Positions 17,533 through 26,537 of a stretch of 64,000 nt of DNA are shown here, piece by piece. The notes below the pieces were generated by a model. That model was given only the letters and a program-made list of their open reading frames with translations. It ran no database searches and was not told the DNA's origin. Source of the DNA: an uncultured Clostridia bacterium (GTDB lineage Bacteria > Bacillota > Clostridia > Oscillospirales > Oscillospiraceae). A program made the translations under genes and the position numbers. Location of the stretch: the NCBI GenBank assembly GCA_945876285.1, contig CAMCNO010000003.1:1-64000 (forward strand). The letters are read 5' to 3'. The stretch's first letter is position 1, and every line of letters starts with the position of its first letter.

Positions 17533-18096
17533 ATGAAAAAGTGGGTTTGCCAGGTTTGCGGTTATGTTTGGGAGGGCGAGACCGCTCCCGAGAAGTGCCC
17601 CCAGTGCGGTGTTCCCGCCTCTAAGTTCACCGAGCAGAAGGGTGAGATGAGCTGGGCTGCCGAGCACGTTGTGGGCGTGGGCAAGTCCTTCGGCGCTGAC
17701 GTGCCCGAGGAGGTCCAGAAGGAGATCATCGACGGTCTGAACGCCAACTTCATGGGCGAGTGCACCGAAGTCGGTATGTATCTGGCTATGGCCCGTGTGG
17801 CCCATCGTGAGGGCTATCCCGAGATCGGTGAGTATTGGCGCCGCGCCGCTCTGGAAGAGGCTGAGCACGCTGCCAAGTTCGCCGAGCTGCTGGGCGACGT
17901 CGTGACCGACTCCACCAAGAAGAACCTGGAGATGCGCGTCGAGGCCGAGAACGGCGCTACCCTGGGCAAGTTCGAGCTGGCTAAGCTGGCCAAGAAGTAC
18001 AACCTGGACGCCATTCACGACACCGTGCATGAGATGGCCCGCGACGAGGCCCGTCACGGCAAAGCTTTCGCCGGCCTGCTGAAGCGTTACTTCTAA
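17533..18096 (+). CDS. rubrerythrin with N-terminal rubredoxin domain
   Basis: A 187-residue reverse rubrerythrin that reduces hydrogen peroxide (NADH peroxidase activity) in anaerobes. The rubredoxin iron site comes first (CQVCGY and CPQCG, residues 6-27). The four-helix diiron domain follows with the Glu/His ligands [18 protein letters not shown] and [16 protein letters not shown] lies 7 nt before the start. The gene has its own promoter and terminator, and its codon use is strongly biased to C/T-ending highly used codons, which fits abundant expression. Confidence 0.95.
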   Translation: MKKWVCQVCGYVWEGETAPEKCPQCGVPASKFTEQKGEMSWAAEHVVGVGKSFGADVPEEVQKEIIDGLNANFMGECTEVGMYLAMARVAHREGYPEIGEYWRRAALEEAEHAAKFAELLGDVVTDSTKKNLEMRVEAENGATLGKFELAKLAKKYNLDAIHDTVHEMARDEARHGKAFAGLLKRYF

Positions 18097-18120
18097 GCAA
18101 AAGTCAAAAAGGTACATCAA

Positions 18121-18152
18121 GAGGGCAGGACGAAAGTCCTGCCCTCGTTTTT
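18121..18152 (+). terminator. terminator of the rubrerythrin gene
   Basis: GAGGGCAGGAC, GAAA loop, GTCCTGCCCTC, then GTTTTTG: a classic intrinsic terminator. Confidence 0.85.
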
Positions 18153-18267
18153 GCGGCAGAATCAGGGCATATCTGCGCTCCGCAGACAAAATCCCGGGAT
18201 GGGGGATGGCCGGATTTCCCGAAGTGTTGTATCATAAAAACAGAAAACCGAAGGGGAGTGTGAGGAT

Positions 18268-19206
18268 ATGGACGCCCAAAAGACAGGGGCCTATCTGGCG
18301 ATGCTGCGAAAAATAAAGGGAATGACCCAGCAGGAGGTCGCTGACCGGCTGGGCGTGTCCAACAAGACCGTCAGCAAATGGGAATCCGGCGGCGGATTTC
18401 CGGACATCACTGTGCTGCCCGCCCTGGCGGAGCTGTACGGCGTCACCGCCGACGATATTTTGGCGGGGGAGAGCCTGAAAAGAGCACACACGGAGAGCAA
18501 CGGCCCTACGGAGGTACAGAAGTACCTGGAGCGCCGGGATGAGTTCCGGTTCCGGCTGGGAGCCGCGTTGGCGATGGTGTGCGCTATGGCGGCGGTGTGG
18601 TACCGGGGTGACTGGACGCTTTGCCCGCTGCTGATGACGGCCAGCCTGCTGGCGGTCTGGGTGGGGTGGAGCAACGGTGGGTACCGCCTGGCACCGAGGC
18701 TGCGGCTTTTGCTGCCCGTTGGGGCTGCTCTGCTGTATGCGGCGGTGTATCGTTTCGAAAATTTTAGGTGGCTGGGAAATTTGCTGTGGAAAGAGGAAAT
18801 GTATAACCAACCGTATTTTGAGGTTTTTCAAATTCTCAAGGAACGGGTAATGTGGAGCCTTTGGCTCGTACTGCTGCCGGTGCTGTATGGAGTGCTGCGG
18901 CTGCTGCTGAAACGGCAGGGCGAGAAGGGACCGCTGCTGTCCCGCCCGTATTTTGGCATTACGCTGGCGGGCTGGTGCGCGTCGGTGGGACTGTGCGTAC
19001 TGCGGTGGTGTCTGGAAGTGCCGAAGTGGCAAGCGTATGCGGCACTCAATTCGTTTTGGAGAGAACGGAGGAAAGCTGTGCTGCTGTATGCCTATATGGA
19101 TCTGGACGGCGTGGCAAAGGGCATCCTCTGGGTCACAGGGCTTGCCCTGGTTTTGACATGGCTGTGGAAAAATGCCCGCCACCCCCTTGCGGACCCACAG
19201 AAATGA
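18268..19206 (+). CDS. XRE-family regulator with C-terminal membrane domain
   Basis: A 312-residue protein with a Cro/CI helix-turn-helix at residues ~7-65 (MTQQEVADRLGVSNKTVSKW, then PDITVLPALAELYGVTADD). A membrane part follows with about six hydrophobic segments from residue ~95 to the end. Such HTH-membrane proteins are common in gut Clostridia, and their signals are mostly unknown. The start at 18268 follows AAGGGGAGTG. A HAD phosphatase gene begins 35 nt after the stop and may be co-transcribed. Confidence 0.82.
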   Translation: MDAQKTGAYLAMLRKIKGMTQQEVADRLGVSNKTVSKWESGGGFPDITVLPALAELYGVTADDILAGESLKRAHTESNGPTEVQKYLERRDEFRFRLGAALAMVCAMAAVWYRGDWTLCPLLMTASLLAVWVGWSNGGYRLAPRLRLLLPVGAALLYAAVYRFENFRWLGNLLWKEEMYNQPYFEVFQILKERVMWSLWLVLLPVLYGVLRLLLKRQGEKGPLLSRPYFGITLAGWCASVGLCVLRWCLEVPKWQAYAALNSFWRERRKAVLLYAYMDLDGVAKGILWVTGLALVLTWLWKNARHPLADPQK

Positions 19207-19241
19207 TGATAAAATCTCCCCGACAGAAAGGGAGAATCATC

Positions 19242-19898
19242 ATGTATCATTACATTTTCTTTGATTTGGACGGTACGCTGACCGACTCCAAGGAGGGTAT
19301 CCTCAACTGCCTGCGGTACGCCTTTGAGAAGCTGGGGGAGCCCACGCCGCCGGAGAGCACCCTCATCAAGTTTATCGGCCCGCCGCTGCAGGATTCCTTC
19401 ATGCGCTTCTGCGGCTTTGACGAGGCCAAGGCCATCCGGGGTATCGAGACCTTCCGGGAGCGGTACGCGCCCATCGGCAAGTTTGAAAACGCCCCCGCGC
19501 CGGGGATGGCGGAGCTGTGCGCACGGCTGAAGGAGCAGGGCTATGTGCTGGCACTGGCGTCCTCCAAGCCGGAGGAGATGTGCGTGCCCATCTGCGAGAA
19601 ATTCGGGTTCGCTTCCTCAATGGAGACCATTACCGGCAGCCCGCCTGTGGGGGACTGGGAAAAGACCGACGTTATCCGGGAGACCATGCGCCGCCTGGGA
19701 CTGTCGGAGACGGACAAGGGCGCCATTTTGATGGTGGGTGACCGAAAGTTTGACGTGCTGGGTGCCCGGGAATGCGGCATCGACTGCGTGGGCGTGGAGT
19801 TCTTCGGCTACGCCGCCCCCGGTGAGCTGGAGGAGGCAGGCGCCGTGGCGGTGGTGCAGACGGCGGAGGAGCTGGAACAGTTCATTTTGAGTCACTGA
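19242..19898 (+). CDS. HAD-superfamily phosphatase, phosphoglycolate phosphatase-like
   Basis: A 218-residue HAD hydrolase. Motif I is FFDLDGTLTDS (residues 5-15) with the nucleophilic Asp, motif II is LASSKP, motif III is the Lys in GDWEKTD, and motif IV is MVGDRKFDVLGA. A small alpha-helical cap lies at ~20-80. Enzymes of this type dephosphorylate small sugar phosphates or phosphoglycolate; the substrate cannot be read from sequence. GGGAGAATCATC precedes the start. An in-frame extension upstream overlaps the previous gene and was rejected. Confidence 0.9.
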   Translation: MYHYIFFDLDGTLTDSKEGILNCLRYAFEKLGEPTPPESTLIKFIGPPLQDSFMRFCGFDEAKAIRGIETFRERYAPIGKFENAPAPGMAELCARLKEQGYVLALASSKPEEMCVPICEKFGFASSMETITGSPPVGDWEKTDVIRETMRRLGLSETDKGAILMVGDRKFDVLGARECGIDCVGVEFFGYAAPGELEEAGAVAVVQTAEELEQFILSH

Positions 19899-19907
19899 GA
19901 TAAAAGC

Positions 19908-19942
19908 AGGGCGTCCCGGTTTCGGGACGCCCTTTCTGTTTA
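19908..19942. terminator. terminator between HAD gene and convergent protease gene
   Basis: An 11-bp stem, 19908-19918 with 19923-19933, loop GTTT, then TTCTGTTTAAT. It overlaps the last codons of the protease gene on the other strand. Confidence 0.75.
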
Positions 19943-21232
19943 ATCTTCTGCTTTGGCGGATTCGTTTTTTGCGACCTCTTCCAGCGTCAGACCGGAGGCG
20001 GTGAGGTCGGCTTCCAGTACCGGGTCCGCCGGGACGGCCAGATACATATTGTTGCCGTATGTATAGGCGCCGGAGGTGACGGCGATGACGTGGCCATAGA
20101 CGTTCAGCAGGGCGCCGCCGCTGCTGCCTTGGGAGATGTCAGCGGTGTTCATCACGCAGGGGAGGGCGTAACGGTCCACATCCCGGGCGGTTGCACTGAT
20201 GATGCCGGAGCTGACCGCCAGCCCCAACCCCAGGGGATTGCCCAGGGTATACACCGTGTCGCCGGAACGGATATCCGCCGTGCCCGCCAGCTCCAGGTAA
20301 GCAAAGGCAGAGGTGGTTTTGCCGTCAGTGGAGGTGGGAGAGATGCGAAGAACGGCCAGGTCGATATTCGGGTCGTACCAGACCACAGCTCCCACGGGGT
20401 AAGTCTCCCCAGTGGAGAGGGTGGCGGTGACGTGGATAGCGCCGTCGATGGAGTGGTAGTTGGTGACGGCCAGGCCGTCAGAGGAGATGAAGAAGCCGCT
20501 GGCGTTGCCGGAGGGGGTGCCCTCGTCAATTTCCTCCTGGGTGTCATATTTGTCCAGGCAGAACACGGCGGCCGCATGGCGGTCCGCCACCTGCCGGGCG
20601 GTCAGCTCCGGCTCCAGCAGGCCCAGGGCACTGACGGTGGCCCGGGAGGCGGCACCCCGCTCCACCAGCCGTTCCGCCACGGTGGCGGAGCCGTCCTTAT
20701 AGGAGAAGGTCAGGGCATCCCAGATAGACTGGAACACCTGGCCCCGGGTCAGTTCACCGGAGAGAGGCTGAGACAGCAGGCCGATGCGCTGGGCAAAAAC
20801 CGCCGCGTCGGAGGCAGTAAAATCTCCGGCCTTGTCGCTGTATCCCAGCATCCGCAGCAGCATGGTACACCAGGCGTCGGCGGTAAGAGGCGCGTCGGGG
20901 CGGTACGCTTGGGCGGAGGCGCTGGTGGTCCAGCCCTGGGAAGCGGCGTAGGCGATGGAGGAACGGGCGTAGGCCGGGGCGGCGTAGTATGGAGAGCGGG
21001 TGGTGACCGCCTGCCGGGCGGCTGCCTGTTCAGCACCGGCTAGGCGGACCAGCAGCACCGCGGCGTGGGCCCGGGTGGCGGCACTATCCAGGGCGTAGTC
21101 CCCCCGGACGATATTGAGCGCGGCCAGCGTATCCGCGGCGCGGCTGGCCTCTCCCTCCAGGGCGGAAGCGGCGGGGACGGCGCTCACCAGCAGGACCAGA
21201 GCGCACAGCAGGGCGAAAAAGCGGTTTTTCAT
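19940..21232 (-). CDS. secreted HtrA-like (S1C) serine protease with SLH-like repeats
   Basis: A 430-residue exported protein. The signal peptide (residues 1-24, ending SAVPAASA) is followed by ~170 residues resembling S-layer-homology repeats (NIVRGDYALDSAATRAHAAVLLVRL, cut here as three segments of about 55 residues). These could bind the cell wall. The trypsin-like protease domain comes next, with the catalytic triad visible as His in VTNYHSI, Asp in PNIDLAVL and Ser in QGSSGGAL. No PDZ domain is evident at the C-terminus. GGAGG lies 8 nt before the start. It probably acts in the cell envelope. Confidence 0.85.
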   Translation of the reverse strand: MKNRFFALLCALVLLVSAVPAASALEGEASRAADTLAALNIVRGDYALDSAATRAHAAVLLVRLAGAEQAAARQAVTTRSPYYAAPAYARSSIAYAASQGWTTSASAQAYRPDAPLTADAWCTMLLRMLGYSDKAGDFTASDAAVFAQRIGLLSQPLSGELTRGQVFQSIWDALTFSYKDGSATVAERLVERGAASRATVSALGLLEPELTARQVADRHAAAVFCLDKYDTQEEIDEGTPSGNASGFFISSDGLAVTNYHSIDGAIHVTATLSTGETYPVGAVVWYDPNIDLAVLRISPTSTDGKTTSAFAYLELAGTADIRSGDTVYTLGNPLGLGLAVSSGIISATARDVDRYALPCVMNTADISQGSSGGALLNVYGHVIAVTSGAYTYGNNMYLAVPADPVLEADLTASGLTLEEVAKNESAKAED

Positions 21233-21262
21233 GGGGATACCTCCGAATTTTAAGGTGATGTT

Positions 21263-21291
21263 ATTTTAGCATCGTCCGGTCCCGCGCGCAA
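21263..21291 (-). promoter_or_regulatory. promoter of the HtrA-like protease
   Basis: On the minus strand TTGCGC (21286-21291), 17 nt, TAAAAT (21263-21268), with TGC in front of the -10 box (extended -10). Confidence 0.6.
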
Positions 21292-21302
21292 GAGCGGCCC
21301 GC

Positions 21303-21331
21303 TGGACAGGCGGAAGAAAAACTGGTATGAT
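21303..21331 (+). promoter_or_regulatory. promoter of deoC
   Basis: TGGACA (21303-21308), 17 nt, TATGAT (21326-21331), with TGG before the -10 box. It matches the consensus at 10 of 12 positions and is an extended -10 promoter. Confidence 0.75.
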
Positions 21332-21396
21332 AGATTCAATATATAACAGACAACAGCGGCAGCTGACACATTTAAATTGTGAAGGAGAAATCTCAA

Positions 21397-22053
21397 ATGG
21401 AACTGAAAGACATTTTGAGCAAGTGCGACCACACGCTGCTGGCACAGACAGCGACCTGGGACGAAATCAAGGTCATCTGCGACGACGGAATGAAGTACGG
21501 CTGCGCCAGCGTGTGTATCCCCGCCTCCTATGTAAAACAGGCGGCGGAATATGTGGCAGGCAAGCTGCCCATCTGCACCGTTATCGGCTTCCCCAACGGT
21601 TATGACACCACTGCCGCCAAGTGCTTCATGGCGTCCGACGCCGTGGAGAACGGTGCTGAGGAAGTAGACATGGTCATCAACATCGGCTGGGTGAAGGACA
21701 AGAAATGGGACGAGCTGCTTGCGGAGATCAAGGCTGTCAAGGCCGCCTGCAAGGGAAAGCTCCTGAAGGTCATCATCGAGTGCTGCTTCCTCACCGACGA
21801 GGAAAAGGTCAAAATGTGCGAGATCGTCACAGCCTCCGGCGCGGACTATATCAAGACCTCCACCGGCTTCGGGGGCGGCGGCGCCACCCGGGAGGACGTG
21901 GCCCTGTTCGCAAAGCACGTCGGCCCCAACGTGAAGATCAAGGCTGCCGGCGGTATCGCCGATTTGAAGGACGCCGAGGACTTTATTGCTCTGGGTGCCT
22001 TCCGCCTGGGTACCAGCCGCATCGTGAAGGCTGTCAAGGCGATGGAGAAATGA
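21397..22053 (+). CDS. deoC: deoxyribose-phosphate aldolase
   Basis: A class I aldolase of 218 residues that cleaves 2-deoxyribose 5-phosphate to glyceraldehyde 3-phosphate and acetaldehyde in nucleoside catabolism. The Schiff-base lysine lies in DYIKTSTGF and the second active-site lysine in [14 protein letters not shown] and the phosphate-binding Gly-rich motif are present. The start at 21397 follows AAGGAGA; a start 6 codons upstream would overlap that site. It is a single gene with its own promoter. A cytidine deaminase is encoded 14 kb away, but no nucleoside phosphorylase is nearby. Confidence 0.96.
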   Translation: MELKDILSKCDHTLLAQTATWDEIKVICDDGMKYGCASVCIPASYVKQAAEYVAGKLPICTVIGFPNGYDTTAAKCFMASDAVENGAEEVDMVINIGWVKDKKWDELLAEIKAVKAACKGKLLKVIIECCFLTDEEKVKMCEIVTASGADYIKTSTGFGGGGATREDVALFAKHVGPNVKIKAAGGIADLKDAEDFIALGAFRLGTSRIVKAVKAMEK

Positions 22054-22125
22054 GCCGGGGGAACATCGCCGGACGTGGCGATGAACAGTCTCGGCCTTTT
22101 TGAAGTGTAAATTACCCCAATAAAG

Positions 22126-22166
22126 AATACCCTCTGTTGTCAGCAATGACGGCAGAGGGTATTTTT
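22126..22166. terminator. bidirectional terminator between deoC and ylbJ
   Basis: AATACCCTCTG (22126-22136) pairs with CAGAGGGTATT (22153-22163), with a short inner stem and a TTT tail. It serves both convergent genes. A second structured element with a CTTTTT tail lies at about 22053-22102 directly after deoC. Confidence 0.8.
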
Positions 22167-23083
22167 CAGTCCAGCACATAGCCGGAGAGGATCAGGGCCA
22201 GAGCGGCGGAGAGGAGGGCCTGGAGCAGCTTTCCCCAGACGCAGGGGACCAGACGCAGGCCGGTGCCGTCCAGCACCGCCGCCGTCTGGCACAGGACAGA
22301 CAGGCCGCCCCAGCCCGCGCAGGCGGCAGCCAGGACAAATCCAAAGGTGTCCGGCGTCAGCAGCGGCGTCAGGGAGAACAGCTCCACCAACCCCACCAGC
22401 GCCGTGGGCAGGAGGCCGCTTCGCTCCGCCAGAGGGCTGACGAGCACATAAAAGAGGGTGACGAAGGCACAGACGGAGAGCATCCCGTTGGCGGCGGAGC
22501 GGACGGAGGACACCACCGCGGCGGGCAGGGACACGGCCCGGCAGGAGACGGGGCGGGCTGCTCCCCGACGGGCGGCGGCCTTGCTCCCCCGGAACAAAAA
22601 GCCCGTCAGCAGGGCGGAGAGCAGGTGGATGAGCCACAGCCATACTCCCGCCCGGACGCTGCCGAACATGCCGCTTCCCAGGACGCTGATGAGGAACACG
22701 GGGTTGGAGTTGTTGCAGAAGGTCAACAGCCGCTCCGCCTCGTCACGGGTCAAAAGCCCCTGCTGATACAGCTCCGCCGCCGACTGGGCGCCGATGGGGT
22801 AGCCACCCACCAGCCCTAACAGCAGCGGGCCGCTGGCCTGCCCCGGCAGGCGGAACAGGGGCGTCATCAGGCCTGCAAAATGTGGCGCCAGCCACTCCCC
22901 GAAGCCCAGGGCGATCAGGAGGCTGGAAATCACCAGAAAGGGGAACAGGGAGGGGATGACCGTCCCGGCGCAGAGAGTCAGCGCCCGGGCTGCCGCCGCC
23001 CGGACCGCCTGGGCGTCCCGCAGGAGCCACAGCAGCACGCCGCACAGCACCAGACAGGCGTCCCGCCGCCAATGGTTTTTCAT
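22166..23083 (-). CDS. ylbJ: YlbJ-like sporulation integral membrane protein
   Basis: A membrane protein of 305 residues with about eight helices and the nucleoside-recognition (Gate) type sequence VIPSLFPFLV, GGYPIGAQ and TFCNNSNPVF that typifies YlbJ. YlbJ is needed for spore cortex formation in Bacillus. The start is uncertain. I chose ATG 23083, preceded by GGTGAT, over a GTG at 23092 and an ATG at 23089. It is divergent from the sporulation genes yqfC-yqfD, which supports the assignment. Confidence 0.85.
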   Translation of the reverse strand: MKNHWRRDACLVLCGVLLWLLRDAQAVRAAAARALTLCAGTVIPSLFPFLVISSLLIALGFGEWLAPHFAGLMTPLFRLPGQASGPLLLGLVGGYPIGAQSAAELYQQGLLTRDEAERLLTFCNNSNPVFLISVLGSGMFGSVRAGVWLWLIHLLSALLTGFLFRGSKAAARRGAARPVSCRAVSLPAAVVSSVRSAANGMLSVCAFVTLFYVLVSPLAERSGLLPTALVGLVELFSLTPLLTPDTFGFVLAAACAGWGGLSVLCQTAAVLDGTGLRLVPCVWGKLLQALLSAALALILSGYVLD

Positions 23084-23164
23084 ATGCATCACCGGGAGAT
23101 TTCTATGCGCCGCCGGGCAAGTTTAGGACTGCCGCGTCATAGAGTTGCAGCAGAGGTGAAGCAT

Positions 23165-23464
23165 ATGGAACGAAACCGAAAGGACCGGGAGGGCGGCGTC
23201 CTCAGCACCGTGGCGGAACTGTTTGACCTGCCGGCGGATGTGGTGGCGGGGCTGCCCCGTCTGGAGATGATCGGCAGCCGCCAGCTCTATCTGGAGCACC
23301 ACACCGGCATTCTGGCATACAGCCAGGATCAGGTGGACGCCAATACCTCCGCCGGAGTGCTGCGGATACGGGGGTCGGACCTGACCCTGCTGGCCATGAC
23401 GGCGGGGGAGCTGCGCATCGGTGGCCGTATTCGCTCCGTGGAGTGGCTGGGGGCGGACGAATGA
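23165..23464 (+). CDS. yqfC: sporulation protein YqfC
   Basis: A 99-residue protein with the YabP/YqfC fold, including LPRLEMIGSRQLYLEHHTGI and the GELRIGG motif. The gene is expressed in the mother cell during sporulation in Bacillus. AGGTGA precedes the start at 23165. The stop overlaps the yqfD start (ATGA), so the two are translationally coupled, as in Bacillus. Confidence 0.9.
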   Translation: MERNRKDREGGVLSTVAELFDLPADVVAGLPRLEMIGSRQLYLEHHTGILAYSQDQVDANTSAGVLRIRGSDLTLLAMTAGELRIGGRIRSVEWLGADE

Positions 23465-24657
23465 TGAAAGAGCTCATCAACCGCATCCGGGGACAGGTGC
23501 GCGTCCGGGTGGAGTGCGCCTTCCCGGAGCGGGTGCTGAACCTGTGCGGCGCCCGGGATCTGGCTTTCTGGGATTTGGAGTGGGAGTCCCCCACTGCCTT
23601 TACCTGCCGCCTGAGCAGGAGCGACTTTGGAAAGCTCCGCCGGGCGGCGGAAAAACTGGACTGCGAGCTGACAGTGGTAGGCCGGGAGGGGGCGCCCTTT
23701 TTCCTCCGGCGGTTCCGCCACCGGACGGCCCTGGTGACGGGGCTGGTGGCCTGCGGCCTGGGACTGTTCGTGGGTTCCTTTTTCGTGTGGGACTACCAGG
23801 TGGAGGGCAACGAGATGGTGTCCACCGAGCGCATCCTCCGGGCGCTGGAGAAAAACGGCGTGGGACTGGGATCCTTCGGATTGTCCCTGGACGGAGAGGA
23901 CATCCGCAACCACGTTCTGCTGGACATCCCGGAGCTGAGCTGGATCGCGGTGAACGTGTCCGGCTGCCGGGCCCATGTCCAGGTGCGGGAGCGGGTGCAG
24001 CCGCCGGAGATCGTGGACGAAAAGACCCCCAGCAACGTGGTGGCCCGGCGGGCGGGCCTGGTGCTGGAGGTCCGGGCGCTGGACGGCGTGACCTGCGTGC
24101 TGCCGGGGACTTCCGTGGAGGAGGGGCAGCTTCTCATCTCCGGCGTGGCGGACACGGATACCTTCGGCGCCCGCATCCTGGCGGGGATGGGGAAGGTCCG
24201 GGCCAGGACCTGGTACAGCCTGACTGCCGAGATGCCGCTGACAGTCCAGGCAAAACAGTACACGGGAAAGGAAAAGACTTGCGTCTCTCTGGTGCTGGGG
24301 ACCCGCCGCGTAAAATTCTTCCGAAACAGTAGCATCGAAGGGGAGAAATATGATAAAATAACCCAAAGACATCCCGGTTCCCTTTTTGGCATTCCCCTGC
24401 CGGTGACGCTGGTGACGGAAACCTGCCGCTTTTATGAGACGGAGCCTCAGGCCCGTTCTCCTGTTGAAGCGGAACGGGCGGCGGAGCAGGTGCTGACGGA
24501 GCAGCTTCAGTGCATGGTGGAGCCTTACGGCGCCGTGCGGTCCACGCTGTGTTCCTCCCGTCAGCGGGGAGACACCCTGACTGTTACCCTGACGGCGGAG
24601 TGCGAGGAAGAGATCGGGGAGAGCGTTCCTATCTATACGGAAGATGCACAGGAGTGA
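23461..24657 (+). CDS. yqfD: sporulation protein YqfD
   Basis: A 398-residue membrane protein. A soluble N-terminal ~85 residues precede one transmembrane helix (ALVTGLVACGLGLFVGSFFVW, ~86-106) and a large extracytoplasmic domain. YqfD is made in the mother cell during sporulation; its molecular role is poorly known. It is coupled to yqfC upstream and overlaps phoH downstream by 14 nt, reproducing the conserved order yqfC-yqfD-phoH-ybeY of Firmicutes. Confidence 0.9.
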   Translation: MMKELINRIRGQVRVRVECAFPERVLNLCGARDLAFWDLEWESPTAFTCRLSRSDFGKLRRAAEKLDCELTVVGREGAPFFLRRFRHRTALVTGLVACGLGLFVGSFFVWDYQVEGNEMVSTERILRALEKNGVGLGSFGLSLDGEDIRNHVLLDIPELSWIAVNVSGCRAHVQVRERVQPPEIVDEKTPSNVVARRAGLVLEVRALDGVTCVLPGTSVEEGQLLISGVADTDTFGARILAGMGKVRARTWYSLTAEMPLTVQAKQYTGKEKTCVSLVLGTRRVKFFRNSSIEGEKYDKITQRHPGSLFGIPLPVTLVTETCRFYETEPQARSPVEAERAAEQVLTEQLQCMVEPYGAVRSTLCSSRQRGDTLTVTLTAECEEEIGESVPIYTEDAQE

Positions 24658-25636
24658 TACGATTTTGGAACAGAGGATCAGTATTGAGCGGCTGGAACAG
24701 GCCGTGAACATTTTTGGCTCGTTTGACGAGAATATCCGGCTTTTGGAGCAGGAATTCAACGTCACTGTGGTGAACCGGGACGGCGAACTGCGGGTGGAGG
24801 GCGACGCGGAGAATACCATGCTGGCCTGCAAGGCCATTCAGGCCCTGCTGACCCTGTCCAGCCGGGGGGAGGCCATCGGCGAGCAGAACGTGCGCTACGT
24901 CATCGGCCTGGTCCGCTCCGGCAAGGAGGAACAGATCACGGAGCTGACCGGCGACGTGCTGTGCATCTCCGCCAAGGGCCGGCCCGTGAAGCCCAAGACC
25001 ATCGGCCAGAAAGAGTATATCAAATCCGTGCTGAAAAACACCGTCACCATCGGCGTGGGCCCGGCGGGCACCGGCAAGACCTACCTTGCAGTGGCCGCTG
25101 CGGTCCAGGCCTTCCGGGACAAGCAGGTCAACCGCATCATCCTCACCCGCCCGGCGGTGGAGGCCGGCGAGCGGCTGGGCTTCCTGCCCGGCGATTTGCA
25201 GAGCAAGGTCGACCCGTACCTGCGGCCCCTGTACGACGCCCTGTTTGATATGCTGGGGGCGGAGACGTATCAGAAGTACCTGGAGCGGGGCAACATCGAG
25301 GTGGCCCCCCTGGCCTACATGCGGGGCCGGACGCTGGACGACAGCTTCATTATCCTGGACGAGGCACAGAACACCAGCCGGGAGCAGATGAAGATGTTCC
25401 TGACCCGTCTGGGCTTTGGCTCCAAGATCGTCATCACCGGTGACGTGACCCAGATCGACCTGCCGGACGGCAAGCCCTCCGGCCTGCGGGAGGCCATGCG
25501 GGTGCTGAAGAACGTGGAGGGCATCGGCATCTGCGAGCTGACCAACGCCGACGTGGTGCGCCACGTGATGGTCCAGCGCATCGTGGAGGCCTACGAGCGG
25601 GACGCCAACCGGAAAAACGGGAAAGGGACAAGATAA
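24644..25636 (+). CDS. phoH: PhoH-like ATPase
   Basis: A 330-residue P-loop ATPase of the PhoH/YbeZ family with Walker A GPAGTGKT (~139-146) and Walker B FIILDEAQN. It works with YbeY in RNA/rRNA metabolism, probably as an RNA-acting ATPase. The start is ambiguous: ATG 24644 lies inside the end of yqfD with weak GGAAG upstream, while TTG 24665 has AGGAG at 10 nt. The stop overlaps the ybeY start (TAATG). Confidence 0.93.
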   Translation: MHRSDTILEQRISIERLEQAVNIFGSFDENIRLLEQEFNVTVVNRDGELRVEGDAENTMLACKAIQALLTLSSRGEAIGEQNVRYVIGLVRSGKEEQITELTGDVLCISAKGRPVKPKTIGQKEYIKSVLKNTVTIGVGPAGTGKTYLAVAAAVQAFRDKQVNRIILTRPAVEAGERLGFLPGDLQSKVDPYLRPLYDALFDMLGAETYQKYLERGNIEVAPLAYMRGRTLDDSFIILDEAQNTSREQMKMFLTRLGFGSKIVITGDVTQIDLPDGKPSGLREAMRVLKNVEGIGICELTNADVVRHVMVQRIVEAYERDANRKNGKGTR

Positions 25637-26136
25637 TGGCTAAAAAGCACTATATACCAATTACTTCGGATGTGTCCGGCGCAGACAGCGCCAGCCGGTG
25701 CGCCTTCATCCGCAAGGTCATCCGCACCGCCCTGGCGGCAGAGGGAGTGGACTTTCCCTGCGAAGTGGACGTGCTGCTGACCGATGACGAGAACATCCAC
25801 ACCGTCAACCGGGAGATGCGGGAGGTGGACCGGGCCACGGATGTGCTGAGCTTCCCGGAGTTTGACCTGACCCCCGGCGAGCTGCCCGACCCGGAGGACG
25901 CGGACCCCGGCACCGGACTGGTGCCCCTGGGGGACATGGTCATCTCCATAGAGCACGTGGCGGCCCAGGCAAAGGAATACGGCCACTCCCAGCGCCGGGA
26001 GCTGGCGTACCTGGTGACCCATTCCGTGCTGCACCTTCTGGGCTACGACCACCTGGACGAGGGACCGCAGAAGAAACAGATGCGGGCCCGCGAGGAGGCC
26101 ATCCTGGCGGAACTGGGCATCACCCGGGAGGACTGA
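25636..26136 (+). CDS. ybeY: endoribonuclease YbeY
   Basis: A 166-residue zinc-dependent endoribonuclease that matures the 3' end of 16S rRNA and takes part in ribosome quality control. The metal motif HSVLHLLGYDH (H-x3-H-x5-H) is intact, and RATDVLSFP is present. An acidic insertion (DPEDADPGT) occurs in mid-protein. It is translationally coupled to phoH. Confidence 0.96.
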   Translation: MAKKHYIPITSDVSGADSASRCAFIRKVIRTALAAEGVDFPCEVDVLLTDDENIHTVNREMREVDRATDVLSFPEFDLTPGELPDPEDADPGTGLVPLGDMVISIEHVAAQAKEYGHSQRRELAYLVTHSVLHLLGYDHLDEGPQKKQMRAREEAILAELGITRED

Positions 26137-26204
26137 GACGCCTGCCTGCGGGGAGATGAACCCCTGTTTTTGATTCCGCATACACTATCCCGAGGTGATG
26201 CGGA

Positions 26205-26528
26205 ATGACATTGCTGCAAGACGGTATCCTGGCGTTTTTTTCGGCGGTGGGTATGACCACCGTAGTATGGCTGGTGGCCGGGGCCCTGCTCCACGCCGGA
26301 CGGCCCACGGTGCCGGGACTGCTGCTGGTGCTGCCCCTGCGGGGGGAGGCGCTGGCGATGGAGAACGACGTGCGGGAGCTGCGGCGGGTCCAGGGACGGC
26401 TGCCGGGGGCCAAAATCGTGCTGGCGGACTGCGGCATGACGGAAGACGCCCGGGAACTGGCGGTGTATCTCGCCGAGCGGGAGAAAAACGCGGAACTGGT
26501 AAACGCGACAGAATTTCAAGTAAAGTAG
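26205..26528 (+). CDS. small membrane protein of unknown function
   Basis: A 107-residue protein with one N-terminal hydrophobic helix (residues ~8-30) and a soluble domain of about 70 residues containing KIVLADCGMTEDARELA. I do not recognise the family. A good ribosome site (AGGTGATGCGGA) precedes the start. Codon use matches the neighbours, and recD2 begins 9 nt after its stop, so it is a real gene in the ybeY-recD2 run. Confidence 0.75.
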   Translation: MTLLQDGILAFFSAVGMTTVVWLVAGALLHAGRPTVPGLLLVLPLRGEALAMENDVRELRRVQGRLPGAKIVLADCGMTEDARELAVYLAEREKNAELVNATEFQVK

Positions 26529-26537
26529 GATGGAAAC